Of a stretch of 42,303 nucleotides of DNA, positions 1 to 7,131 are shown one piece after another; within the stretch, counting starts at the first letter, position 1, and every line of letters starts with the position of its first letter. Location: contig CANRED010000009.1 in assembly GCA_947629555.1 (NCBI GenBank), positions 1-42,303 on the forward strand, in the 5' to 3' direction. The translations under genes and the position numbers were made by a program. The stretch comes from an uncultured Clostridia bacterium (GTDB lineage Bacteria; Bacillota; Clostridia; TANB77; CAG-508). The notes beneath the pieces were generated by a model. That model saw nothing but the letters and a program-made list of their open reading frames with translations, was not told the DNA's origin and did not search any database.

Positions 1-69
1 AAGTTATTTTTTATAAAAAATATATAAGGCCTAGGGCTGGGGCTGAAAATAAAGTCCACCAAAAGGGGT

Positions 70-85
70 ATGGCCCAAGTTTGCA
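70..85. repeat. 16-bp direct repeat, copy 1
   Basis: The 16 bases ATGGCCCAAGTTTGCA occur here and again, exactly, at 16414-16429, both in intergenic DNA next to AT-rich hairpin-like sequence. A 16-mer of this GC content recurring in such AT-rich DNA is unlikely by chance. Its role is unknown; it may be a fragment of a dispersed repeat whose rest lies upstream of the window. Confidence 0.5.
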
Positions 86-102
86 TCGATTTTTTCTATA
101 CA

Positions 103-131
103 ACAAAAAAACCAGGCTTTAATTCCTGGTT
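103..131 (-). terminator. Intrinsic terminator of mazF
   Basis: On the minus strand a 7-bp stem (AACCAGG / CCTGGTT) with an 8-nt loop is followed by a run of seven T. The stem begins at the mazF stop codon, so it should end the mazF transcript. Confidence 0.75.
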
Positions 132-481
132 TACTCTCCTAGTCCGAAACTTACTCCTAGTGCATTATTTATTTTATCCATTACACTTGTATTATCGATA
201 TGTCCTATTTTTTCTTTAAGTCTACTTTTGTCTATTGTTCTTATTTGTTCTGCCAAAACTACTGAATCAGACTTTAAGCCAAATTCGTCCGAATCCAATT
301 CAATATGTGTTGGCAATTTATTTTTTCCCATTTGAGATGTTATTGCTGCTGCTATAACAGTTGGACTATATTTATTTCCTGTATCATTCTGTATTATTAA
401 TACTGGCCTTATTCCACCCTGTTCTGAACCCACAACAGGACTTAAATCCGCATAAAACATATCGCCTCTTCTTACTACCAT
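131..481 (-). CDS. mazF: MazF/PemK-family mRNA interferase toxin (EndoA-like)
   Basis: This 116-residue protein matches the size of the Bacillus EndoA/MazF family, which are sequence-specific ribosome-independent endoribonucleases that cut cellular mRNA. The N-terminal [20 protein letters not shown] block, the [12 protein letters not shown] strand and the TSQ motif in AAAITSQ are family hallmarks. I chose the ATG at 481 because AGGAG lies 8 nt upstream; a longer reading from 532 adds 17 unlikely residues. No MazE-type antitoxin gene lies directly upstream; the preceding gene is gerS-like. In C. difficile mazEF, alr and gerS are neighbours, so the context resembles that conserved cluster, here without visible mazE or alr. 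The antitoxin, if any, must be elsewhere or is missing. Confidence 0.92.
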   Translation of the reverse strand: MVVRRGDMFYADLSPVVGSEQGGIRPVLIIQNDTGNKYSPTVIAAAITSQMGKNKLPTHIELDSDEFGLKSDSVVLAEQIRTIDKSRLKEKIGHIDNTSVMDKINNALGVSFGLGE

Positions 482-555
482 ATTATTCACTCCTGCTAAT
501 TTGTATATTTTATATATTAAATATTGGTTCAAATTCGCAGAAAGATTTTTTTAAT

Positions 556-1227
556 TTATATCATGTTTTCTATTTCGTTTAACTTAAAGGCTATTATATT
601 TTCTTCCTGCAAGGTATTTATTTCTACCTTATTATATAATATGTAAACCTTTAAGTTTTGTGTAATATCTTGTATTTCCATTTTTACTGGTTTTGCTGTT
701 TTTTTATCTATATATAGCTTTTTATTTGAACTATATATATTTTCATTTTTTACTTTTACATTTAAAATAATTGTATCGTTTTCTTCATACATATTTCTTT
801 CGTTTTCTTCATTTTTATAATCAGTAATAAAAGTACTTATCCATAGTGAATTATTTGTTATATATTTATAATTTTCATATAATTTAGATATTCCGATTTT
901 CGTATTATCTACTTTTAAATTAGTTCCATCATATTGAACTTTTAATCCTGCAATATTTTCTGGTTCTAATAATTCTTGAATATATTGGTTACCTTTAAAC
1001 TTTTGATTTAAAGAATATGTATTTGTAGTCTTGTTGCTAGTTACTGTAACCAATACTTCTGCACTAAATGAATCCATATTCAAAATATAATTTTTAATTT
1101 CATCAGCTGATTTGTTACTCATATTATTTCCAGAATTCAAAAATTTATAATTACTTTTTCCAAAAAATAAAAAAATTATAAATATAATTAATACTACGGC
1201 AATAATTATAGGTACAAATTTTTTCAT
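556..1227 (-). CDS. GerS-like membrane-anchored protein (LolA-fold family)
   Basis: The start at 1227 follows a strong AGGAGGAG site, giving 223 residues. Residues 4-24 form one hydrophobic segment after MKKF, consistent with an N-terminal membrane anchor. The rest is an extracytoplasmic domain with alternating strand-like segments (for example NIAGLKVQYDGTNLKVDN) resembling the germination lipoprotein GerS and its relatives. GerS supports spore cortex modification in C. difficile. The usual lipobox cysteine is absent here, so the protein would be tethered by the uncleaved helix instead of by lipid. Position next to mazF supports the assignment, because gerS and mazF are neighbours in several Clostridia. 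The family call is from similarity of pattern and context only; a generic LolA-like lipoprotein is the alternative. Confidence 0.6.
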   Translation of the reverse strand: MKKFVPIIIAVVLIIFIIFLFFGKSNYKFLNSGNNMSNKSADEIKNYILNMDSFSAEVLVTVTSNKTTNTYSLNQKFKGNQYIQELLEPENIAGLKVQYDGTNLKVDNTKIGISKLYENYKYITNNSLWISTFITDYKNEENERNMYEENDTIILNVKVKNENIYSSNKKLYIDKKTAKPVKMEIQDITQNLKVYILYNKVEINTLQEENIIAFKLNEIENMI

Positions 1228-1291
1228 GTAAAATCTCCTCCTTTTTGCATGCACAACTTTACCTAAAACATTATCACTATGTAAATACAAG

Positions 1292-1435
1292 AAATCATAT
1301 ATATAATTTTTCTTAAGTGAACGAATGTGGGGACCGACAAATTATAGGCTGTCGCAGAAATTACGAAAGTAAATTTCGGCATACAGCCTATTATGCAGCC
1401 TCGGAGTGAACATAGAAAAATTATATATATGATTT
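1292..1435. repeat. Intergenic inverted-repeat element (type 1), 144 bp
   Basis: Perfect 22-bp terminal inverted repeats (1292-1313 and 1414-1435, AT-only at their core) enclose a GC-richer centre. The centre has nested hairpins: ATAGGCTGT pairs with ACAGCCTAT, and inside it GAAATT-AC pairs with GT-AATTTC around a short loop. It lies between dusB and the gerS-like gene. The architecture (AT-rich arms, structured GC-richer core, about 140 bp) matches the three elements at 12020, 16446 and 24901, but the core sequence is different. It could be a miniature inverted-repeat transposable element or a transcribed structured RNA. Confidence 0.6.
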
Positions 1436-1464
1436 TCTAAAAATATTCACATATTTAATTATAT

Positions 1465-2439
1465 TTATAACATTTTAAAATATTCATTTAGACAATCTAG
1501 TAATTCTTGCTCTGTTTCTAATCTATTAATTTTTTCTCTTATTTGACTAGAATCTTTTAAATTTTTCACATACCAAGAAATATGTTTCCTCATTTCTCGT
1601 ATTCCAACATATTCCCCTTTTTCTTCTATTTCTAGCTGTATGTGTTTTTTTATTGTTTCTAATTTTTCATTTAAACTTGGAATATATATTTCTTTATTTT
1701 CTAATCCATTTTTTATCTGGCCAATTAGCCATGGATTACCTAATGTTGCTCTCCCAATCATTATTCCATCTACGCCAGTATATTCAAACATTCTTTGTGC
1801 GTCTTCTACACTTTTTATATCTCCATTACCTATTACAGGAATTTTTACAGCTTGTTTTACTTGTTTAATTATATCTAAATCTACTTTACCTGAATAATAT
1901 TCCTCTCTAGTTCTTCCATGTATTGTTATTGCACTTGCACCTGCTGCTTCTATTATTTGAGCCGCTTCCCTTGCAACAACATTATTATTGTTCCAACCTT
2001 TTCTTATTTTTACTGTTACTGGAATATTTACTGCTTGAACTACTTTTTTTACTATTTCAGATACTAATTCTAAATTCTGTAATAATTTGCTTCCATCCCC
2101 ATTTTTTACTACTTTCGGTGCAGGACAGCCCATATTTATATCAATTATATCTGCTCTGTTTTGTAACACAAATGCAGACTCTGCCATTATTTCCGGTTCA
2201 CTTCCAAAAATTTGTATTGCAATTTTAGACTTTTCATTTTCGGTGTTTATTAGTTTCTGTGTCTTTTCATCTTTATAATGAATAGCCTTTGAACTTATCA
2301 TTTCTGTAAATACAATTCCTGGCTCGCTTTTTTCTTCACATATTATTCTAAATGGTCTATCAGTTATTCCAGCCATTGGAGCTAACAGTATATTATTATT
2401 TAATTCTACATTTCCTATTTTTAGTGGGTGTATATACAT
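1465..2439 (-). CDS. dusB: tRNA-dihydrouridine synthase (DusB-type)
   Basis: A 324-residue FMN-dependent reductase that converts specific uridines in the tRNA D-loop to dihydrouridine using NADPH. Family signatures are clear: NILLAPMAGITDRPFR at the N-terminus, DINMGCPAPKVVKNGDGS with the catalytic cysteine in MGCPAP, TVKIRKGW, ITIHGRTREEYYSGKVD, VIGNGDI, and GVDGIMIGRATLGNPW at the phosphate-binding end of the TIM barrel. The C-terminal helical domain has the usual length. The ATG at 2439 has AGGAG 6 nt upstream. It sits 11 nt after rodA, so the two are probably cotranscribed. In other Firmicutes dusB commonly lies in housekeeping clusters of this kind. Confidence 0.96.
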   Translation of the reverse strand: MYIHPLKIGNVELNNNILLAPMAGITDRPFRIICEEKSEPGIVFTEMISSKAIHYKDEKTQKLINTENEKSKIAIQIFGSEPEIMAESAFVLQNRADIIDINMGCPAPKVVKNGDGSKLLQNLELVSEIVKKVVQAVNIPVTVKIRKGWNNNNVVAREAAQIIEAAGASAITIHGRTREEYYSGKVDLDIIKQVKQAVKIPVIGNGDIKSVEDAQRMFEYTGVDGIMIGRATLGNPWLIGQIKNGLENKEIYIPSLNEKLETIKKHIQLEIEEKGEYVGIREMRKHISWYVKNLKDSSQIREKINRLETEQELLDCLNEYFKML

Positions 2440-2450
2440 TCTATCTCCTA

Positions 2451-3553
2451 TTAAAATATTGATTTTTGTCTCTTACTACTTATATTTAACAACATTCCTA
2501 TACATATAAAATTCGTTATAAGTGAACTTCCGCCATAGCTTATAAATGGTAGTGGAACTCCTGTTATTGGTAATAATCCTATCGTCATACCTATATTTTC
2601 TAGCACATGGAAAAATAATATTCCGTACTATGCCTGTTGCTATATATGAACCCAAATCATCTTTTGCAGTTTTTGCAACATGAATAGCTTTAGTTAATAG
2701 TAAAACATATAATAATACTACTGTAGCAGAAACTATAAATCCCATTTCTTCTCCTATTACTGCAAATATAAAATCCGTTGTTTTAGGATACAAAAATCCT
2801 AATTGTGTTTGGTTTCCTTTTAATATTCCCATTCCAAATATTTTACCTGCACCAACTGCCAATTTTGATTGAATTATATTATATCCGTGCACCTCTTGGA
2901 TCCAAATTTGGATTTAAAAACACATCTATTCTCGTTTTTGCATGTTCTGGCAATACAAACATATATATTAACGGAACTAAAATTACTATTAATATTAAAG
3001 TTACTATTATATATTTTTTATTTATACCTGCTACAAATAAAATAAAAATTGTTGCAAATAAAAACGCTGCAGCTGTTCCTATATCTGGCTGTATTACTAT
3101 TAAAATAACTGGTAATGCAACTGCCATTAGTGAAACAATTAATTTCCACGGTTTATTAATTTCATCTTTTCCTTTTTCCTGAAATTTACATACAATAGTA
3201 GAAAAGAATATAACTACAATTACTTTTGCAAATTCTCCTGGTTGAAATGAAAATGCACCTATATTAAACCAGCTCCTTGCGCCGTTTATTTCAGGTGTAA
3301 ACAAAACTCCTATTAATAATAATATAAATATACCATATAACACATATGAAGCTCTACTTAATAAATTGTAATCTAACATTATAAATGAAACTAATATTGG
3401 TATGCTTACTGCAAACCATATTAATTGTTTTCTCATCTCTTCAAACTCAGTTGATTGAGTACATGAATATAATGCAACTATTCCTATTATAAATAGAACT
3501 AAACTTATTATAAGTATGCTCCATTCTGTATTTTTTAATGTTCTTTTATTCAT
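2451..3553 (-). CDS. rodA: RodA-type SEDS peptidoglycan glycosyltransferase, two CGG +1 frameshift sites
   Basis: SEDS-family polytopic membrane protein that polymerises glycan strands during cell elongation. The first frame carries residues 1-222, including NGARSWFNIGAFSFQPGEFAK, and breaks at 2885-2887. Conserved sequence continues in the next frame as GYNIIQSKLAVGAGKIFGMG and breaks again at 2623-2625, then continues as the invariant ITGVPLPFISYGGSS and stops at 2451. Removing one C at 2887 (GCA-C-GGA-TAT) and one at 2625 (GTA-C-GGA-ATA) gives a seamless protein of about 366 residues, the normal RodA length. Both extra bases create an in-frame CGG directly before a glycine codon. Order minD-minE-rodA is typical for Clostridia. 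RodA is normally essential, so a truly dead gene is unlikely. Possibilities are +1 decoding at CGG or a sequence error. Confidence 0.9.
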
Positions 3554-3580
3554 TCTTTTCTCCTATATTCAGGTGTATTA

Positions 3581-3637
3581 TAGTTTAAAAATTTCTATAT
3601 TTATATGTTTAATATAAATATAGAAATTTTTAAACTA
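3581..3637. repeat. Perfect 26-bp AT-rich palindrome between minE and rodA
   Basis: Arms 3581-3606 and 3612-3637 are perfectly complementary over 26 bp with a 5-nt spacer, and the second arm includes the minE stop codon. On the transcript this forms a long AU hairpin between minE and rodA. There is no U-tract on the minus-strand exit side, so it is not a classical terminator. It may be an RNA-processing or stability element, or a small mobile palindrome. Confidence 0.7.
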
Positions 3638-4273
3638 ATTTTGTACTTCTATGTTTTCTTCATTATTTTCTTCATTATTTTCTATTTCTGCATTTTCTTG
3701 TGAATCTTCTTGTTCTCCAACTTCAATCACTATTGTTCCAGAATCACTATCATCTTTTGTTTCTTCAGTATTAGTAGTTGTCTCATTTTCCTCTGGAATT
3801 TCAGTTTTTTCGTCTTGAGCTTCTTGTATAATTATTTCCTCATTTTCTTCTTGTTCTTCCACATTATCTTCTTGTTTTTCCTCTACTTTTTCCTCTTGCT
3901 TTTCTTCTTTTTCTGCCGGAACTTCTTCTAATTTTTCTTCATTTTCTTTTGCCTCTTGCATTACTTCTTTTTTCATTTCATTTTTTATATTTAAAATTGG
4001 AATATTAGCATATAATGCAGGTGCTCCATTAGTTCCATCTTCATTTTCTTTATTAGTTAATCTAACATCTATTTCTTTTTCATCTACTTCTATATACTTT
4101 TTAATAACTTCTATTATTTCTTGTTTCATCAACTCTAAAAAGTCAGCTGATACGTTTGCTCTATCTTGCATTAATACTAAATGCAATCTTTCTTTTGCTG
4201 CATCCTTTGAACCTGGCTCTTTTTTTTCTGATTTTATTAATTTTTTAAAAAAGTTCACAATATTTTCAAACAT
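3635..4273 (-). CDS. minE: Cell division topological specificity factor MinE with long acidic C-terminal extension
   Basis: Residues 1-97 are a recognisable MinE: amphipathic N-terminus (MFENIVNFFKKLIKSE), the AKERLHLVLMQDRANVSADF segment that binds MinD, and an anti-MinC-domain/dimerisation half ending near YANIPILNIK. MinE stimulates MinD ATPase and drives its release from the membrane. The family is normally 80-95 residues long. Here about 115 extra residues follow, overwhelmingly Glu with Asn, Gln and Thr (repeats such as EEKQEEKVEEKQEDNVEE), predicted disordered and strongly acidic. The gene starts 28 nt after minD, so the two are coexpressed. The tail is the unusual part; it has no motif I recognise. 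Confidence 0.9.
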   Translation of the reverse strand: MFENIVNFFKKLIKSEKKEPGSKDAAKERLHLVLMQDRANVSADFLELMKQEIIEVIKKYIEVDEKEIDVRLTNKENEDGTNGAPALYANIPILNIKNEMKKEVMQEAKENEEKLEEVPAEKEEKQEEKVEEKQEDNVEEQEENEEIIIQEAQDEKTEIPEENETTTNTEETKDDSDSGTIVIEVGEQEDSQENAEIENNEENNEENIEVQN

Positions 4274-4301
4274 TTTTATCCCCCGACCTTATGTTTAGAT
4301 T

Positions 4302-5096
4302 TTAATTTTTTGCAAAAATTGCTTTTATTTTTGCGATTATTCCTTTCTCTCTACCAGGTATTGTTACATCTATATTTTCACCTAAAACTCTTTTTGCAAT
4401 TTCTAGATATGCTTTTCCTGATGGGGCTCTCTTATTTTGTATTACTGGTTCTCCTTTATTAGTTTGACTGATTATATGCTCATCATCTGGTACAACTCCT
4501 ATTAAGTCTATTGATAATAAATCTATAATATCATCAACATCCATCATTTCGCCTTTTTTTACCATTGATGGTCTTAATCTATTAACAACTAATTCTGGAT
4601 TTTTTATTTCTGATGATTCTAATAATCCTATAATTCTATCTGCATCTCTAATAGAAGATATTTCTGCAGTTGTAACTACTATTGCTCTATCTGCTCCTGC
4701 TATAGCATTTTTAAAACCTTGTTCTATTCCTGCAGGACAATCTATTAATATGTAATCAAATTCTTCCTTTAGTTTAGAGGTTAAGCTTTTCATTTGCTCT
4801 TCGTTTACTGCACTTTTATCTTTTGTTTGGGCTGCTGGTAATAAGAAAAGTTCTTCAAATCTTTTATCTTTAATTAAGGCTTGTCTTAATTTACACTTTT
4901 CTTCTACTACGTCTACTATATCGTAAACTATCCTATTTTCTAATCCCATAACTACATCTAAATTTCTAAGTCCAATATCTGTGTCTACTAAAGCTACTTT
5001 TTTTCCTTCTAGTGCTAAGGCTGCCCCTAAATTTGCTGTTGTTGTTGTTTTTCCAACTCCACCCTTTCCTGATGTTATTACTATTACTTCTCCCAT
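4302..5096 (-). CDS. minD: Septum site-determining ATPase MinD
   Basis: A 264-residue deviant Walker ATPase of the MinD/ParA superfamily. The deviant P-loop GKGGVGKTTTTANLG lies at residues 10-24, VALVDTDIGLRNLDVVMG (switch/A') follows, and DYILIDCPAGIEQGF is the Walker B region. The C-terminal amphipathic helix IIAKIKAIFAKN is the membrane-targeting sequence. MinD normally recruits MinC to inhibit FtsZ at cell poles and is cycled by MinE. The ATG at 5096 follows GAGGAGG 9 nt upstream. minC is not upstream, where it is usually found; the gene has its own promoter (5137-5165), and the next gene upstream is a small RNA unit. minC must be elsewhere or absent. Confidence 0.97.
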   Translation of the reverse strand: MGEVIVITSGKGGVGKTTTTANLGAALALEGKKVALVDTDIGLRNLDVVMGLENRIVYDIVDVVEEKCKLRQALIKDKRFEELFLLPAAQTKDKSAVNEEQMKSLTSKLKEEFDYILIDCPAGIEQGFKNAIAGADRAIVVTTAEISSIRDADRIIGLLESSEIKNPELVVNRLRPSMVKKGEMMDVDDIIDLLSIDLIGVVPDDEHIISQTNKGEPVIQNKRAPSGKAYLEIAKRVLGENIDVTIPGREKGIIAKIKAIFAKN

Positions 5097-5136
5097 AACA
5101 ATTTTTCCTCCTCAAAATAGTTATTTTAAAATAACT

Positions 5137-5165
5137 ACTATATATATTATATTTTTTTTTGTCAA
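5137..5165 (-). promoter_or_regulatory. Sigma-A-type promoter of minDE-rodA
   Basis: Minus strand TTGACA (5165-5160), 17-nt spacer, TATAGT (5142-5137). Downstream, 5118-5137 is a perfect 20-bp palindrome (TAGTTATTTTAAAATAACTA) that overlaps the end of the -10 box and the start of the leader, followed by the minD ribosome binding site. The palindrome could be an operator or a 5' hairpin. Confidence 0.65.
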
Positions 5166-5194
5166 AAGTCAATATTTCCGTATAACATTTACAT

Positions 5195-5229
5195 TAAAAA
5201 AATCTCCCGTGTGAAATGCACGGGAGATT
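5195..5229 (-). terminator. Strong intrinsic terminator of the small transcript
   Basis: An 11-bp GC-rich stem (AATCTCCCGTG / CACGGGAGATT) with a 7-nt loop is followed on the minus strand by seven T. It separates the small RNA from the minD promoter. Confidence 0.85.
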
Positions 5230-5275
5230 GAAAGGAGGTTTAATTATGTTTCAAAGCATGCGCTAAGAATTTAAA

Positions 5276-5305
5276 TCATATAAAACCTGATGTGTACCGT
5301 TTCAC
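5276..5305 (-). CDS. Mini-ORF with in-frame CGG (9 codons, or 13 after +1 shift)
   Basis: GTG at 5305 lies 9 nt after AAAGGAGG. Read normally it gives MKRYTSGFI and stops at 5276. Its third codon is CGG. If the C of CGG is skipped, as proposed for the interrupted genes in this window, it gives MKGTHQVLYDLNS and stops at 5263. A tiny peptide gene or a ribosome-stalling leader is possible. The evidence is only the strong SD and promoter, so confidence is low. Confidence 0.3.
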   Translation of the reverse strand: MKRYTSGFI

Positions 5306-5355
5306 GTACAGTTTCCTCCTTTTATATTGATAACCTCATTTTTGAGGATAGCTAT

Positions 5356-5384
5356 ATTATATGTTATTATTTGTATTATGTCAA
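5356..5384 (-). promoter_or_regulatory. Consensus sigma-A promoter of the small transcript
   Basis: Minus strand TTGACA (5384-5379), exactly 17 nt, TATAAT (5361-5356): a full consensus promoter. It overlaps the last codons of cca and points to the candidate small RNA at 5190-5349. Confidence 0.8.
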
Positions 5385-6610
5385 TACTTTTTGTAAATTT
5401 TTATGTGTTTTACTCTTTCTTCGTACAATTTTTGTTTTATTTCTAAACCAGATATTTCTCCATATTTTTTTATTATATATTCTCCATTTATCCCATTTAA
5501 TATCTGTTTTCCTAGGCTTACAAAATTTTCTATTTCTCCTCTGTTACCTTTATCTGCACTTACAACTAATTGTAATCCATCTAAACCTAAACAAGACTTT
5601 CCTACTCTTTCTATAAATTGAACTTGTTTTTGTGGGGTCATTTTAAAGAAAATCCCACCCTTCATGTGCTCCGTTGCAGAGGTTACTCCACATTTTATCC
5701 ATTGACTTGGTACTTTTAAATTCTTACCAAATTCTCTTACTACTTTTGCTCCCTTTGTGTCATGTCCGTAATGATGAGGATATTCTTCCTTTGGTGTTAA
5801 ACCCTTTCCTAAATCATGTACTAATCCTGCAAATCGTATTTTCAAGTCATCTGTATTTTTACTTATTTCATCTAGTACTATTAATGTATGATTATATGCG
5901 TCTCCTTCTGGATGGTATTTTTCAGGTTGCAAAGCTCCAATTAAATTATATATTTGTTTAAAATGTACATCTAATACATTTGCTTTCTTTAAAACCTCAA
6001 AGAATATAGATGGTTTATTTTGTGCTAATGCTTTTCTAAATTCATCAAACACTCTTTCCCTAGATAATGTATATAATTCTTGTTTTAAATTACTCATAAG
6101 CTCTAAAGTGCCTTCATCTACGTCAAATTCCAACTGTGTAGCAAATCTTGCTACTCTATAAACTCTTAATGGATCTTCTACAAATGCATTTGAAGTTGCT
6201 TTTATAACTTTATTTTTTATATCTTCTACTCCTTTGAAAGGATCTATTATTTCTTTTGTAAGTACATCTTTTGCTATCGAATTTACAGTTATGTCTCTTC
6301 TTGCTAAATCTTGCTCTATTGTTATATTTTTACCTGTTGTTATTTCAAATTCTTTATGACCTAACCCTTTCTTTTTTTCAGTTCTAGCTAGTGCAAATTC
6401 CATTCCATCTATATCATATACTTCAAAACTTTTCCCTCTTATATGTGCGCTAGGAAATAACTTTAAAAATTCTTTAGGCAACAATCCAGTTACACAATAA
6501 TCTTCATCATGTTTTTCTTTTCCCATTAATTCGTCGCGTACTGCTCCACCAACTATATATAAATTTCCACCTGCATTTTTTATTTTATTTGCAATTTCTA
6601 TTATTTCCAT
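5381..6610 (-). CDS. cca: CCA tRNA nucleotidyltransferase with HD domain
   Basis: A 409-residue class II nucleotidyltransferase that adds or repairs the 3' CCA of tRNAs. The N-terminal head has LYIVGGAVRDELMGKEKHDEDYCV with the flexible GG and metal-binding DxD-like residues, then QDLARRDITVNSIA (RRD nucleotide motif) and EDPLRVYRVARFATQLEF. An HD-type phosphohydrolase domain follows near residue 240-290 (FAGLVHDLGKG and YPHHYGHDTKGA). This resembles the bacterial CCA enzymes that carry HD domains, although a poly(A) polymerase of the same fold cannot be fully excluded. The start follows TAGGAGGAAAA. It is monocistronic by context: a divergent promoter lies upstream and the small RNA unit downstream. 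Confidence 0.9.
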   Translation of the reverse strand: MEIIEIANKIKNAGGNLYIVGGAVRDELMGKEKHDEDYCVTGLLPKEFLKLFPSAHIRGKSFEVYDIDGMEFALARTEKKKGLGHKEFEITTGKNITIEQDLARRDITVNSIAKDVLTKEIIDPFKGVEDIKNKVIKATSNAFVEDPLRVYRVARFATQLEFDVDEGTLELMSNLKQELYTLSRERVFDEFRKALAQNKPSIFFEVLKKANVLDVHFKQIYNLIGALQPEKYHPEGDAYNHTLIVLDEISKNTDDLKIRFAGLVHDLGKGLTPKEEYPHHYGHDTKGAKVVREFGKNLKVPSQWIKCGVTSATEHMKGGIFFKMTPQKQVQFIERVGKSCLGLDGLQLVVSADKGNRGEIENFVSLGKQILNGINGEYIIKKYGEISGLEIKQKLYEERVKHIKIYKKY

Positions 6611-6674
6611 TTTTCCTCCTACTTTTATACTACAATAATATTATAATATCACAATCTTTACAAAATATCTATTG

Positions 6675-6703
6675 TTGACATAATTATAGTGTTTTGATAT
6701 AAT
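6675..6703 (+). promoter_or_regulatory. Consensus sigma-A promoter of the orphan gene at 6773
   Basis: TTGACA, 17-nt spacer, TATAAT: a perfect consensus about 70 nt before the start codon, pointing to the plus-strand gene at 6773-7090. Confidence 0.8.
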
Positions 6704-6772
6704 ATTTATATTAACTTTAAACTAGTAAATTTTATTACTTAAAATTTACATGACATCATAGGAGGTTTCTTT

Positions 6773-7090
6773 ATGAAAATGTTACGGTATGAAAAGTTCC
6801 AGATGACCGCTACTGGGTATATTTACGTATCCAAACAAAATCGCAAGATTCATGCTATTTCACTTTATAGTGGTCACATGAGAATTGTTGATAAGGTAGA
6901 TTCAGAAGCTAAGTTACTTATTAACGGTATGCTTTTAACTAGTCAGCTTCAATATTCATCCGAATTCTATCGTCTGATGAAATATATTGATAGATGTGAC
7001 GATCCATTTATATCTGAAGCTATTACCGCTTTTAGAAACTGCTATCACTCTGGAGAATTCGAGAGAGCAATATTCTGCTACATCGATTAA
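6773..7090 (+). CDS. Uncharacterised 105-residue protein, plus-strand orphan
   Basis: I do not recognise this family. It is a soluble mixed alpha/beta-looking protein with no signal peptide or membrane segment, four cysteines scattered late in the chain, and an opening MKMLRYEKFQMTATGYIYVS. The first ATG is 7 nt after AGGAGG. It is well delimited: a perfect promoter at 6675-6703, a good ribosome site and a 13-bp bidirectional terminator at 7100-7130. Codon use differs from surrounding minus-strand genes: arginine uses CGG, CGC and CGT as well as AGA, and GC content looks higher. spoIIID shares this style. It could be a small regulator under different translational selection or a transferred gene. 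Its fifth codon is CGG, read in frame here. Confidence 0.8.
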   Translation: MKMLRYEKFQMTATGYIYVSKQNRKIHAISLYSGHMRIVDKVDSEAKLLINGMLLTSQLQYSSEFYRLMKYIDRCDDPFISEAITAFRNCYHSGEFERAIFCYID

Positions 7091-7099
7091 TACCGCAAA

Positions 7100-7130
7100 A
7101 CAAAGCCACACAGTAAATGTGTGGCTTTGT
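7100..7130. terminator. Bidirectional terminator between orphan gene and porB
   Basis: A 13-bp perfect stem (ACAAAGCCACACA / TGTGTGGCTTTGT) with loop GTAAA. Both sides have T-rich exits (TTCTATTCTTT on plus, TTTTGC on minus). It lies 9 nt after the orphan stop and ends next to the porB stop, so it can serve both convergent genes. Confidence 0.8.
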
Positions 7131-7131
7131 T

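Larger units (their letters stand above)
5190..5349 (-). ncRNA. Candidate small RNA / leader transcript with SD and anti-SD
   Basis: An independent unit of about 160 nt lies between cca and minD: consensus promoter upstream and strong terminator at its end. In order it contains a 5' hairpin (CCTCA-TTTT-TGAGG at 5334-5347), a strong Shine-Dalgarno AAAGGAGG (5322-5315), a mini-ORF starting GTG at 5305, the exact complement CCTCCTTT (5238-5231), and then the terminator. The SD and its complement could pair and hide the ribosome site unless translation or a ligand prevents it. I do not recognise a known family. No full-length coding gene follows before the terminator, so it is either an sRNA, a tiny-peptide gene or an attenuator relic. 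Confidence 0.55.
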
